Source: Sesamum alatum (taxonomy: Eukaryota > Streptophyta > Magnoliopsida > Lamiales > Pedaliaceae). Taken from it: a stretch of 64,000 bases of DNA. The DNA is taken from the NCBI GenBank assembly GCA_034509735.1, contig JACGWO010000004.1:25029395-25093394 (forward strand), given 5' to 3'. Under the pieces are notes generated by a model. That model worked only from the letters and a program-made list of their open reading frames with translations. It did not search any database and had not been told where the DNA came from. The position numbers and the translations under genes were made by a program. Numbering within the stretch: the first letter of the stretch is position 1; every line of letters begins with the position of its first letter. Of the stretch, positions 34,673 to 46,257 are shown piece after piece.

Positions 34673-35957
34673 GGACAAATTGCATTTTCCTCCTCCGTGT
34701 TATCAAAATATTGCTAAAAAAGCCCCTGTATTTTAAAAATATACAAAAAAAAATACGTATTTTATAAAACCCTGCAAAAAAACCCATCTCCATTAGAAAT
34801 TAATGGATAGTGCTTCATTTTTTTTACCCTTTTTAGGGTTATTTTATAGGACAAATGTCCACTTTGTCCTCTTCCTTTGGTCATTTAAATATATTTTTAA
34901 TAAATTAATATTAATATTGACTAATTTAAATTACTATCTAATCTGAATATATGCTAATAAATTATATTTATTTATGAAATATATTATTTAAATATCAAAA
35001 TACCTAAATATATATATAAACTTTTGATATATTAAATTTTCTTTTTCAGATATTTATATTTATTAAATAAAAATTAATTATACAATTATATATTAATAAC
35101 TAAATTCAATTATTATTTACTTTAAATATTATTTTAATAAATTATATTAAATTAAAATAGCAAAATATTTAATTATACAAAATATCTAAATTAAAATGCT
35201 ATTTTTATAAATATAAATGTTAATAAATTATAATAATTATATATTATTAACTAATTTATTAAATATATGTAAATAAATTATAATATTAAATAATATTTAA
35301 ATTTTATTTTGTTAATATAAATATAAACCAATTTCAGTAGTTTCCAAAAAATATCAAATTTCTTAATTTATTAAAAAAAAATTGAAAATTTAGGCAACTA
35401 TGATGGTTGCTGTCGTCGTCTTGTGATCGTGGGTGATCGTGATGGCAATCGCCCAGATGAGCTTTGGGTGATGCGACTGCGGTCGCCTAAGTGGGAGGTG
35501 CCGGGGGATGGGGGGTTGGGGTTAGCAGCGGGGGGTTGGGGAAGGGAGGCTTGGTGACGGGGCTGGGGGTGGGGAGTGGGGCCTGGTGGCAGGGGTAGGT
35601 GGGGAGATGGGGGGTTGGGGTATAACATAAATATCTTTTTTAAAAAATAATTTATTTTATAATGTATAATTTTAAATATAATGTGTAACAAAATAGATTA
35701 AATTTAGATCCTTACTTTTTTATGAATTTATGATCAAGTGGTTGAAATGAATTGATTAGATCCTATGGCTTTGATGCAATTAAATACGATCCAATGGCTA
35801 GTAAAAAAATAGATAATATAAATATATAAGGGTATAACGGTCTCTTAGCAAAAAATTTAATGTCGGTAGCTTGAGTCAATGTGAGGGGTAAGTGTGTAGG
35901 GTTTTACAAAACACAGGATTTTTTTTTTTTGCCATGGGGATAATATGCAATTTAGCC
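34673..35957. mobile_element. Mutator-type MITE with GC-rich core
   Basis: Ends ggacaaattgcattttcc and, inverted, ggctaaattgcatattatcc. Flanks gattgtatta / gattttacta agree at 8 of 10. Same plan as 17949-19266: AT-rich body, a 'ccctgcaaaaaaacccatctcc' type box near the left end (34770-34792), a GC-rich core (35400-35625) with tcgcccagat, and a conserved right part (aagggtataacgg at 35830, also at 19098). Confidence 0.78.
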
Positions 35958-35992
35958 GATTTTACTATCAAAATTCGAGATACTTTTAATTA

Positions 35993-36817
35993 GGGTTAAT
36001 TACACTTACCTCCCCTACTATTATGGGAATATATAAATTCCCCCCTCTTACTATGAAAATTACATAAACTTCCCTTCCAAATATATCCACCTTACAAATT
36101 GCTCCTTCCTTTAGTCAACTTAATGGATTTCGCTGATGTTATAAAAAACATAATTAGTCTAAATTTTCTATAATACCCCCAACCTGAATAACTCTATTTT
36201 CTATGACTTAAATACCCCTAAGGGATAATTTGTTGTTTTTAAAGTTAATAAGAGTGTATACTCGTAATTTTTAGTATATTACTTTATAATACTTTCTTAA
36301 TCACATATTATATATATGTAGGTTGTGACATTAATTTCTATTCCTAACAATCATCAAAGCTTGAAATTTTGTTGAAATTATATCGTTTTATAGCAAATAA
36401 TAAAATAAAGCTTATATTATTCAAATGTTAAAAATATTGAGGCAAATTTTAATAGTTTAGCTAATTTTATTATGTCAAATAAAAATTTAAACAAGTCAAT
36501 CTTAGTGTATTTTAATTCATAAAATTCTATATGTTACAATTCCTAGAAAAATGAAGACATAAGTATTTTTTTAAATTATTCGAAAAAAAATACTTTTTTC
36601 ATTCTTTTTATTCAAATAAAGAAAATAAGAAAATGCTTCTATTATTAATTTTATGGAATTATTTTTAGTTTTATAAATGAGGGCAAAATGATCATTTAAG
36701 CACCTATTATTATTGACTAACACCTGTTAGCCAGAGGGGGTAATTTGTAATTTTCATAGTAAGAGGGGGGAATTTGTATATTCCCATAATAACAGGGGAG
36801 GTGAGTGTAATTAATCC
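35993..36817. mobile_element. Mutator-type MITE, long terminal inverted repeat
   Basis: Ends gggttaattacacttacc and, inverted, ggattaattacactcacc. The arms pair over at least 70 bp (ctattatgggaatatataaa against its complement near 36775). The 9-bp flanking repeat ttttaatta is perfect (35984-35992, 36818-36826). Non-coding. Confidence 0.88.
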
Positions 36818-37404
36818 TTTTAATTACTACAGTAACTTTAAAAAAATTGTATTTATATTTTTGTATTTTTTTATTCTTTTAATCTATTTTTATATATTAA
36901 TTTTTATTATGACATAATTATGTCATCACTTGTTCAATTACGGTTCAGCTGGTGTTGAATTAGTAATCTTTGATCCAGTCAATTTTTTTTATTCAATCAA
37001 CAGTTCGGATTTTAAAATATTGATGTACATAGTCATTAGTCAGAAATAGCGTATGATACAAGTTAGTCGTATTACGTTACAAGTAGTAGCTACTTTTTTT
37101 CTATAGTAAAGATATCGTCCGTTATTCTTTTAATCATGTGAAATTCTTGAAACCTTTAGAATTCAAATTAAAAATAGTTCATACTAACCTGGCCCGATAC
37201 ATTTAGAACCCCAACCGTTTTGAACTCGTCCATTCGAACCCATTTTGAATCCAACCCATTTTTAAATCAGCCTATTTGGATTCAACCCAAACCCGATCCA
37301 ATCCTCCTATTTACCACCCGTAAACGGGATCGTCTCCGCAATCATTACAAGCTTACGAAATTCATCATCAGCCAAATATCGATTGGAAGCTTCAAATTCA
37401 TTGT

Positions 37405-38674
37405 GGATAAATTATAGTTTTAATCTCCTAAGTGGACCCGTTTTTAATTTTGATCCCATACTGTGGGAAATTCACACATTACATCCCATATAATTTTTTT
37501 TTTCAATTTCAGGACCAAATGGGGCTTTCTGTTAATTGCTAACGGCAGAATCACGTGACTCGCACGCCTCTGTTAAAATCGGCGCAAGTTATATTTTTAG
37601 TCCCATAAGTGGACCCATTTTCAATTTTGGTCTCATACTGTGGGAATTCATACATTAAATCCTATATGTCCATTTTCTTTTTCAATTTTAGGACCAAAAT
37701 GCGCTTTTAATTAATTGCTAATGACAAAATAAAGATTACATATCCTAATTTATAGCCTAATATTGCCGAAAAATCATAAAATTAGGCACAATGAACATTC
37801 ATTCCCACCACGAACAAAGCATATCCTCACAAACAATGAGAAAATTTCAACAAATGCAATATAATACGATACTTAAACAACACCATAAGCCATGAAATGA
37901 CTACGAAATAAATTATAGTTTGCTTTTATTGCATCTGGGAAATCTTGTCCTCCATTTATTTAACCTCCTAAGTAATCCGGGTATGATAACCCTTGCTCTT
38001 GCATACATCGGTGCATCTTCCCAAGTAAAAAAATCACACCCACTTCTTTTATTCGAACATCAAAAAACCTTCTACTTGGGTTCTTGTCGGTCCATGAGGT
38101 TATAAACTTATAGCCCTTCCACAGTGGCAAAATGCTTCATCTTTTGCAACCATGTTTAACTTTTGGTTCCAACAAAATCGAAGAAAAAAGAAAGAAAGAA
38201 GCTTTTATAAGAGGAAGGAGAAAGACGAATGATTTCCCTCATTGTTTGTGAGGTTTTGTTTGTGATAGGGATGAATGTTCATTGTGCCCCTATTTTTCCC
38301 AATTTGTGACTATATTAGGCTGTAAATTAGAATATGTAGCTTTATTTTGCCATTAGCAATTAACAAAATGCCTCTTTTGATCCTAAATTTGGAAAAAAAA
38401 TGGAGTTATAAGATGTAATGTGTAAATTCTCACAGTATGAGACCAAAATTGGAAACATGTCCACTTATGGGATTAAAAAAGTAATTTACCCCGAAAAGTT
38501 TAACGAATATGTGCGCGTCACGTGATTCTACTGTTGGCAATTAATGGAAAACCCCTTTTAGTCCTGAAATTGAAAAAAAGAATGGACATATGAGATATAA
38601 TGTGTGAAATCTCCACAATATGAAATCAAAATTGAAAATGAGTCCACTTATAAGACCAAAAATGTAATTTACTC
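37405..38674. mobile_element. Mutator-type element carrying a gene fragment (Pack-MULE-like)
   Basis: 1270 bp with arms of about 440 bp (37405-37850 pairs with 38240-38674), ends ggataaattatag and, inverted, gagtaaattacat. A perfect 10-bp flanking repeat aattcattgt lies at 37395-37404 and 38675-38684. The arms are the same family as the MITE at 16812. The loop holds a GRF zinc-finger gene fragment on the minus strand. No transposase. Confidence 0.85.
37925..38153 (-). pseudogene. GRF-type zinc-finger protein fragment
   Basis: On the complement an ATG at 38153 gives MVAKDEAFCHCGRAISL, with the Cys-His-Cys of a GRF zinc finger. A frame change leads to TSWTDKNPSRRFFD, the conserved centre of the domain with the RFF version of its name-giving motif. 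A second change leads to GCDFFTWEDAPMYARA, carrying the last Cys and the aromatic end, and then a Leu/Lys-rich helix. zf-GRF proteins bind nucleic acid; plant genomes have many small copies. Here it lies inside a Mutator-type element and is broken by at least two frameshifts. Family call from motif text, not alignment. Confidence 0.65.
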
Positions 38675-38684
38675 AATTCATTGT

Positions 38685-39663
38685 TATACGACAAAAATAT
38701 AGTTTCAAAGCACAATGACAGAAATAAACAGTAAAGAGAAAATGGAAAATCATCAACTCAAAATCAATTTTCCTGTTCGCAAGTCCAATCACAATAAGCT
38801 CATTAGACACAACCTCCAGCCATTCTTCAAACAAAGGAAGAAATTAAGGTTTAATGCAATTTATCATCATGTGATATTGTAAATGAGTAAATTATGTCTC
38901 TATGAAAGAAAAATGATAATTTAGTTCCCTATGTTCTTTAAAATGTAGCAATTTACCTCCCTATTTTGGGGGGTAAATTGCTCAATTTTAAAAATATGGG
39001 AAGATAAATTGATTTATTTCTAAAAATATAAAGAGGTAAATTGATATTTTATTTTTCACAGGGGAATTGCTTGCATTTTTTTTTTTTTGAAGAAATAATA
39101 GGTTACATCCACCAACGATATATAATTAAGAAGAAAATCGCCATCACCCACTCGTGAATTAGATTCCCATCCTTCCTCGATGACCCAATCCTTGTCCACG
39201 GCTTCCTCCCGATGCCTCCACCATCGGCTTCAACTCGACAGAGTTTTTATTTTATTTTTTTCCCCAGTGAATTAGGAGTTTTGCTAATAGAAAAGGAAAA
39301 GAGACGGAAGAGGAGAAAAATAATCTGTGTTAACACCGAGGGCAAATGTGACTTTATCATTTTGGATTTATTAACATATTTCAAATATTTTTTTATTAAA
39401 AAGGAAAATAAATTAATCAAGAGTAACATAGTAATTTCACTTCATCGTCCAGGACCTTCAAAATTAATTTCAAAATTCCTAAGTATTTTTAATTTTTCAA
39501 ACTATAAAGGGGTAATCTTAATTGTGCGAAATCACCGTACACACATTGAATCCAACTTCTTGTCCTCCACAAGTCTCTTACACCAGTACTGCCAAAGGAC
39601 CCAACAAAACATAAAGAACATATGCCCCTCCATCTCAATAACCTGTTGCACGACATGCAAAAT
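38685..39663. other. intergenic DNA, no supported gene
   Basis: Contains a MITE-like stretch (38851-39086) and then mixed sequence with T runs. A 152-codon frame at 39212-39670 has no recognisable domain, ends inside the next MITE and is not accepted as a gene. Confidence 0.5.
38851..39086. mobile_element. small inverted-repeat MITE, weak ends
   Basis: ggtttaatgcaatttatc at the left pairs loosely with aattgcttgcatttt at the right. Internal opposed motifs such as gcaatttacctccctat and ggggtaaattgctcaat support a hairpin. Target duplication is not clear. Confidence 0.45.
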
Positions 39664-39905
39664 GGGATAAATGTAATTTACCTCCGTGATATAAGAAATG
39701 AGTAGAAACTATCATATGAAAAAATAATTAGCAAATTGTCCCATGTGATCTTAAAATGAAGCAAATTACCCTCTCTTGTGTTTTCCCTTGATAGGGGGTA
39801 ATTTACTTTATTTCTCAAACACAGGTTAATAATTTGTTAATTATTTTTTCACAAGAGGGTCTTACTCATTTCTTATATCACAGGGAAGTAAATTGCATTT
39901 ATCCC
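39664..39905. mobile_element. Mutator-type MITE, 242 bp
   Basis: Ends gggataaatgtaatttacc and, inverted, gggataaatgcaatttac. Perfect 10-bp flanking repeat catgcaaaat (39654-39663, 39906-39915). Carries ataagaaatgag boxes in both orientations. Sister copy at 42882-43131. Confidence 0.92.
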
Positions 39906-39915
39906 CATGCAAAAT

Positions 39916-40170
39916 GCAGTCTGCCGCATTCAAAACATAAATGGACGACTTATTTAAGAATCTTCACTCTCATATTTGTAGAAATATGAATCTCTCTTTT
40001 CCCGAGTAAACATGGCTCCGTTTTCTTGAAGCCAACCAGTTGTACCCTAATATGGTGTTTTCTTCCTGCCCCGTCAGAGACGTCGTAATTATCCCTCAAA
40101 TGTGGTTGTTGACTTTACACCATCTTTAATTTTGAAAGGTAATAAATTTATTCTGCATCAATATTTCTGA
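39916..40170. other. intergenic DNA between MITE and LINE
   Basis: About 250 bp of mixed sequence (for example tctgccccgtcagagacgtc-like text near 40070) with no supported gene. Once the LINE is removed it continues at 42635. Confidence 0.5.
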
Positions 40171-42623
40171 TTTTTTTTTTTTTTTTGAAAGGGGTATGAT
40201 ATATAAATGCTTGGTTACATCGGAGCGGTACCACCATCAGCAACATCTCTAGCCCTTCTAGCCAGTTTGTGAGCCAAGGAATTGGCATCACGGGGCCCAT
40301 AGCTAAAAGAACAAAACTGAAAATCGAGGGAAGCCTCTCTAACGTCTTGAATTAAATTACTGAGGGCTGAAAAACCAGGTTCAGAACTCGCCAATTTGGA
40401 AATGATCGATAGGCAGTCCTCCTACAATAATTCAGTTCCAGCTGTGTTCCTTGCCAAGTTCCAAAGCCGTGGCTGCTGCAATCAATTCGATATGCTCTGG
40501 TGAAGCAAGAAATTCAACCAATCGTGCCCTCCAGCGTAAGCATGAGCCGATGCAATCTTTAGCAATGACTCCAACTCCTGCAGAATTCGTCTCCGCGAAC
40601 ATTGCTCCGTCGAAGTTGATCTTGATATGTCCCTCCGGGGGAGGCTTCCATTCACGTTTGGGGGATTCCGTCCGCGTAGTATTCACCAGCGATAAAGAGT
40701 ACTCCGTGTAATCGCCCAGAATACGTCGTGCGTGGGAGACAATTTCTGATGGAGAGAATCCCACATTTTCCCAAAGCCACTTGTTCATATTAAACCAGAG
40801 CTGCCAGCAGATGATAAGGGCGCGGTCTGCTTCATGTCCCTCGCACTCCTTTGCAGTATTTCGAAACCACGCCTCAGGGTCGCCTTGCCACTTTGAAATA
40901 ATGCTCCACGGCAGATCAGAAAGGGCCCAGTCCGGATGAGTAATTGGGCAAGAGAGGAAGATGTGATAGGAATCCTCGCCAGCAGCTTTGCACATGGAGC
41001 AGAAATCATCCACCTCTGGATTTTGGCGGACAAGGTTTGCCATCAAGGGGAGGGCGTTCTGGCACTCCTCCATCCAAAGATCCTCACTTTCGACGGGATT
41101 TTTCTATCCCACAAGAACCTCCATCCGTCCTGACCACGGTGTGTCGAACAAGAGGCCCGTGAACGTTCACAAATTGTAACTGCAAGATGATGCACGCTCT
41201 TTACCGAGAATTTACCATTTGAATTGAAATGCCATATCAGCGAGTCCTCGTGCCGACCATTAGCAAGTGGGATAGCAAGGACTTCTTCAGCTTCTGACTG
41301 AGGGAAAAGGTTCCGAACAGCCGATATATTCCATCCACCACACACCAGATCAATAAGAGAGGCTACCCATGAGAGCTCAACCACAGCATGGGGCCGGAAA
41401 CGCGAGGAGTAAGGCACCCATCTGTCCACCCAAATCCGAATCGAACTGCCGTTACCAACTCTCCATCGAGTTACAGCTTCAATGAGATAGCGGGCATTCA
41501 AGATACTCCGCCACGAAAACGATGGTCTATTGCCCAATCTAGCACCAAAAAAGTCCGAGAGGGGGAAATATCGTGCTTTAAAAATACGACTTACCAGAGA
41601 GTCCGGATGGGAGATAATATGCCAAGCTTGTTTCGCAAGAAGGGCGTCGTTGAATGCCGCGAGATTACGGAATCCAACTCCTCTAGTTGTTGACTGAGCT
41701 TAGGCCATCCCACCCAGCGAACACGTCTATCGCCATTTTCGTGCCACCAAAAGTCAGCTAGCATACTTTCCAGCTGTCTAATTAACACCTTTGGGAATTT
41801 GAAGCACGACATCGCATACGCCGGATAGCTTGAAGGACCGCCTTCATCAGGATCTCCTTGCCCACTTGTGAGAGAAGTTTAGCGTCCCAACCACAAATGC
41901 AGCTCCAAAAGCGTTTTGGATGGTTCTAAACATTCCCTTCTTCGAACGTCTACTGATGGCCGGGAGTCCAAGATATTTGTCGTGGCTCTCCAATCGGTGT
42001 ACGCCCAACAAGTCCGCCCATTCTTGCTGGAGCTCACGATGGATGCAAGGACTAAACATCACTCCTGATTTATCTAGATTTAACTTTTGGCCCAATGCTC
42101 TTTCGTATTTCTCAAGAACCCCCGTTATGGCATGCACTGCATCAAGCAAAGCTTCACAGAAGATGAGGGTATCATATGCAAAGAGAAGATGTGATACTTG
42201 CGGTGCCTCAGTGGAGACGGCCACGCCCTGCAGTAGGCCCTGTGTCTCCGCCTCTCGCAATAAACCACTCAAAGCCTCAGCACAAAAAAGAAAAAGGTAA
42301 GGTGACAGGGGGTCTCCTTCATGGAGGCCCCTCTGTGGACATAAGTAGACAAAGCTCTCGCAGTTCAACATGAAGGACAAGGATACAGATGACACAAATA
42401 ACACAATGAGGGAGACAAAGGAAGGATAAAAGCCTAACTGAAGAGGGATACGCTCCAGAAACGCCCATTCCACCCGATCATACGCCTTGCTCATGTCAAG
42501 TTTCAAAGCTGCGTAACGCTGTTTACCTTTTGCTTTGGTTTTCAAAAAGTGGTTAAGCTCAAAAGCCACAAGTATATTATCATATATCAATCGACCATGG
42601 ATGAATGCAGATTGCGTATCAGA
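40171..42623 (-). mobile_element. 5'-truncated L1-type LINE
   Basis: The plus strand shows the poly(A) tail as 16 T's (40171-40186) and ORF2 on the complement up to about 42620, where it stops inside the reverse transcriptase. The 11-bp repeat aatatttctga flanks it perfectly (40160-40170, 42624-42634), so it is a 5'-truncated insertion rather than a later deletion. Confidence 0.92.
40240..42620 (-). pseudogene. LINE ORF2 3' part: reverse transcriptase, zf-RVT, RNase H
   Basis: Starts mid-domain with SDTQSAFIHG, then YAALKLDMSKAYDRVEWAF, RGLHEGDPLSPYLFLF and FAYDTLIF (about 42174). The last has Tyr in place of the first catalytic Asp of the usual FADD box. DKYLGLPAISRRSKKGMF follows. After frame changes come CPITHPDWALSDLPW (zinc-binding region, about 40930) and the RNase H start INFDGAMFAETNSAGVGV (about 40620); the end of RNase H reaches about 40240. 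At least four frame changes or stops. Same family as the LINE at 27404, but a different copy with distinct text. Confidence 0.88.
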
Positions 42624-42634
42624 AATATTTCTGA

Positions 42635-42810
42635 GTTCTTACTTGCACAATCTGTAGCATCTGATAAAATGAAAAAATAAAAATAAAAATTGTGCAAATT
42701 CGAGAAAAGTATTGCTTGTGGTATAATAAGTGGTTCAAGTTTTATGGTATAATGTTTGCATGATATGAGAAGTCTTCAATGAAATAATGTGTTTGCATGA
42801 TTTGTAGGAA
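42635..42810. other. short intergenic stretch
   Basis: AT-rich, no feature seen. It is the right-hand continuation of the LINE target. Confidence 0.5.
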
Positions 42811-43478
42811 GGGAAAAATGCATGCTACCCCCCTCCCCTACGACATAGAAATGTGCACATAACTTCCTACGAAAAAAAATCGAGATAAATGTAATTTACC
42901 CCCATGTGATATAAGAAATAAGCAAAAACCCCATGTGAAAAAATAATTAGCAATTACCTTCCTGTGTTTTGAGAAATGAAGCAAATTATCTCCCAATTAA
43001 GGAAAAATACAGGGGGGGGGGGTTAATTTGCTTTATTTTAAGATCACAGGGGATAAGTTGCTAGTTATTTTTTTTACAGGAGGGTTTTTGCTCATTTCTT
43101 ATATCACAGGGGGATAAATTACATTTATCCCGAAAAAAAAATCAAATTACCTCCTTGTGTTTTTAAGAATAAAGCAATTTACCCCCTGGCCCTGGTGGTG
43201 TACTACATACGCTTTAGGTGAAATTTTTTAATTGATTTTTAAGAATAAACTAATATTTTTTTCTTAAAATATATTATAATATATAAGATTTATAATAATA
43301 AATATTATTATATATAATATGTAAAATTTATAATAATATATATTTTTATTAAAAAAAGTTAAATCCCTCCCCACCCGTCGCCTTCTCCCCACCACCTTCC
43401 CCGTACCTCGGTTGCTGCCGCCACCTTCGCCCCGCCGCTGTCGCCCCCACCCCCACCCCCACCCCCACCGTGGTAGTA
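42811..43478. mobile_element. truncated Mutator-type MITE with GC-rich segment
   Basis: Left end gggaaaaatgcatgctaccc is present, then a nested MITE, an AT-rich body and a GC-rich core (43365-43470: ccgccgctgtcgcccccacc). The right half is missing; the core abuts homology block B at about 43480. Confidence 0.6.
42882..43131. mobile_element. Mutator-type MITE, 250 bp, nested
   Basis: Ends gagataaatgtaatttacc and, inverted, gggataaatgtaatttatcc. Flanks are aaaaaaaatc on both sides. Its interior matches 39664-39905 (atataagaaataagcaaaaa). It contains a run of 12 G near 43010. Confidence 0.85.
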
Positions 43479-44056
43479 AATTTTAATTTACGAGAAATTA
43501 TGAAACAATCTACATTTACAAGCTCAACTCATTAGAAATTATTTCGACTGCTATTTGGGAAATATTTTTCGAAACTTTTATTTTTAATGATTTTTGTTTG
43601 TTAACTAATTATAGTCTGTAATTGTCTTAAAGACTCAATAATCCATATGTAAGAATTATGTTGATTTTGTTTTTTTCCTGGGTAAAGAGTTGAAGCTAAA
43701 TTGTTTAAAATATACTTATTGGATGGCTTGAGTTCAAACTCTATACATAACGCTCTAGTGGCCTCAGTTCAAAATCTATCTATATACAAAAGTATGAATA
43801 GGCTATAATATTTCTTTCGTTTTTTATTTGACTAAGTTAATCTTATAATATATTAATTGTAAGAATAAGAATGTATATCTATTAACTCCTATTAATTATT
43901 TTTCATACTTAATACATCCTATTAATTGCTTTATACTTTTATTACCTCCCACTAATTATTATTTTTATTTTATGAATTCTTATTAATTACTTTTATATTA
44001 TATTCCATGTGAAACACCTATGTAAAAAACCTACTTAAAACATCCTTGCAATTATA

Positions 44057-44461
44057 CACTACAAAAAAGAAGGGTTTAACCCGATGGCCTTTTACGATGC
44101 TCAAAGAGACATTGCAAGGGAATCCATTGCAAAACAATTGCAACCGTGAAAAGTAATCTATCGCAATACTTTGCAATAGGAGTGTAAAACCATTGCAAAC
44201 ACCGTCATCTCGACGAACAAGTTTATAAACAATTTGTGACGGGGTTTGCAAACAACATAATTGTTTGGGTGAGGATAAATTTAGGACATCAATTGTGATG
44301 GCTAGCCACCACAAAATGATGAATTTTAGCAGAAGTTTTTGACGACTTTTGCGATGGTTCATGTCGCAAAGTTATAAGCGTGTTTATCATTATACTAGGG
44401 ACGACCATTTCCATCACAAAAATTTGCGACAGATTTTTGCCACGGACTTTGATTTTGCAAC
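44057..44461. mobile_element. CACTA-like left end with subterminal motifs
   Basis: Begins cactacaaaaaagaaggg and carries repeated attgcaa/ttgcgac/cgcaaa motifs over about 350 bp, the usual look of CACTA subterminal regions. No matching right end is identified with confidence. Confidence 0.45.
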
Positions 44462-44464
44462 GAT

Positions 44465-44702
44465 CACTATAAGAATCAATAGTAACAAAAAAAAATCAGC
44501 GTCGAGCTAATTAGCAAGTAAAATTCTTATTGCTAACATTGTTTAATAAAAGAAAGTTGCTTGCTAATGAATTTAGCAACGAATTGTTTAAAATATATAT
44601 CGAATAGTGTAGATTAGCAACGAGAATTCTACTTGCTAATTAGCTCGACACTGATTTTAACAACAAATTTTTTTATTGCTAGTAAGCTATTTTCTTGTAG
44701 TG
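44465..44702. mobile_element. CACTA-type MITE, 238 bp
   Basis: Ends cactataagaa and, inverted, cactacaagaa. The arms share gagctaattagcaagta in opposite orientations, and 3-bp flanks gat (44462-44464, 44703-44705) fit CACTA. The other homology block near 25225 lacks it. Confidence 0.85.
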
Positions 44703-45640
44703 GATTTAGCAATTTGATTTACAAAATTAAGACATTTGATATTGAAAAATTGAAATAATTATAATTCTTTTAGTAGAATAATATTTAAATCATAATTATA
44801 CTTCTGATTTTATGAAATTATTTTAATTAGCAGAATAATAAAAATATTCCTACAGAATATATATGAAAACTATATTAATCTTAATAAATAAAAATATTGA
44901 CATTATTAATAAGATTTTATTGTCATTAATTTTTATCCTTAATGGTTACAATAATTAAATTATTTTTAAATTTTGAATTATATTTACACTAATCTTCATA
45001 CTATAACAATATGTATAAAACCTAAACAGGATTAATTTTTCATGATAACATAATCTGGGTTCAATTCATTTTAAAAGTGTTAAAAACTTGTACCATGTAC
45101 TAATATATATTTTTCTTTTATTTTAGGGTAAATTTCATTTACCTCCCCTGAGGTTTGGCACAGTTACGATTATCCCTTTCTTATCTGAAAAATTACAAAT
45201 ATCCTCCTAAATTTAATGATCGTCTAACAGCAAGCTCAGTACATTAGATTCTCATCTAGTTTTTGTGGTGAACTAACAAAAATGTCTGTTTCAATTATTA
45301 ATTATAAATTTACAAATTTTTTCAAATTTTCTAAAAATATTTTTATGGACTAATTTGCTCTCTGGACCTTATTATAAATATATTCATTGTAAGATGGTGT
45401 GTTATTGTTGTGTTGATATTTACTATTGAATGAAATTATAATATTTTTACGATTAATTTGAAATGAAAGGTTGTTGGAAATGTACAAAATCCTCTTGAAT
45501 ATGCATAAGTAACAAAATAAGCATCACAAAATAGAGTAATTCATATATGGTATAGACAAAATGATGATATTCATTCCATAAAAACATTCTAACAATCATA
45601 ATCACATTGTTCTTTCAAACAGATTGATTTAATATGATCA

Positions 45641-46257
45641 TTATTTCATGTAACAGTCATATTTTTTTTCTATATAAGAGGTCATTTAAGGTGTTTGGAA
45701 AGGTAAGAAATTGAGAAATATTTTATACTCCCACAAGTTTGAGAGTTTTGGCAACATGACTGTAGACTGGTTCCTAGTCTCTTTGTGGTCTTGCACATGG
45801 GATGAGACACCACTGAGAGCTAATTAGCTAGGGTTTTATCCAGGAGTCATGGTCAGTCGTTAACACCTGTACGTAGGAGACGATCATGGCTTTAAGACAA
45901 TGACAAGTGTCGTGACTCTCCATCGGTGCAACTTTTCTAAGTTGTCAAGTTTTATTTTGTTTATTTCCTTACAATATATAATTGTGGTAAATTATATAAT
46001 GATATTTTATATGTGAAGTTATTTTGAGATATGATCGTAAACACAAACCACAAAAATTTTCTAAAGCCGTGATGTGTGATTTGTGTATGAGTATTCTAAT
46101 TGTGATTTTATGTTTATGCGAGAAATGTTTGGGAGCATTTACAAATCAACAAAGGCAAAATCAAATTTGCCATTGTTGAAGATCACAAAAAATTTGAGAA
46201 ACTGTAAGAATAATTTCATGTATTCTATTATTAGAATTTCGTGAAGAACCAGGTACA
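45641..46257. other. intergenic DNA, nothing recognised
   Basis: Mixed-composition sequence including a moderately GC-rich part (45770-45940) without an open frame or repeat match in the window. Confidence 0.5.

Larger units (their letters stand above)
34074..37322. mobile_element. hAT-like element containing two nested MITEs
   Basis: Left subterminal region (tagaagtgtaaatgtggg, then repeated aaccc/gggtt motifs to about 34200) faces right subterminal text with opposed motifs (aacccaaacccgatcc at 37280) and end complement tacgggtggtaaatagg. Flanking 8-mers agcgggat / aacgggat (34066-34073, 37323-37330) differ by one base. No transposase is visible. The interior (34250-34650, 36830-37190) is AT-rich non-coding DNA, and the rest is MITEs at 34673 and 35993. 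Confidence 0.6.
43479..45640. repeat. homology block B: uninterrupted counterpart of 17560-33190
   Basis: Colinear with the pieces at 17560-17948, 24938-25637, 26729-27063, 27321-27403 and 33101-33190. It lacks the MITE, copia, hAT-like, SINE and LINE insertions found there and has a CACTA-like MITE of its own. No gene is recognised. Confidence 0.85.

Noticed and set aside
37920..38105. 61-codon plus frame in the Mutator-type element
   Set aside because: Shadow of the GRF fragment on the minus strand.
39212..39670. 152-codon plus frame
   Set aside because: No recognisable domain, ends inside a MITE, and has no splice or codon-use support.
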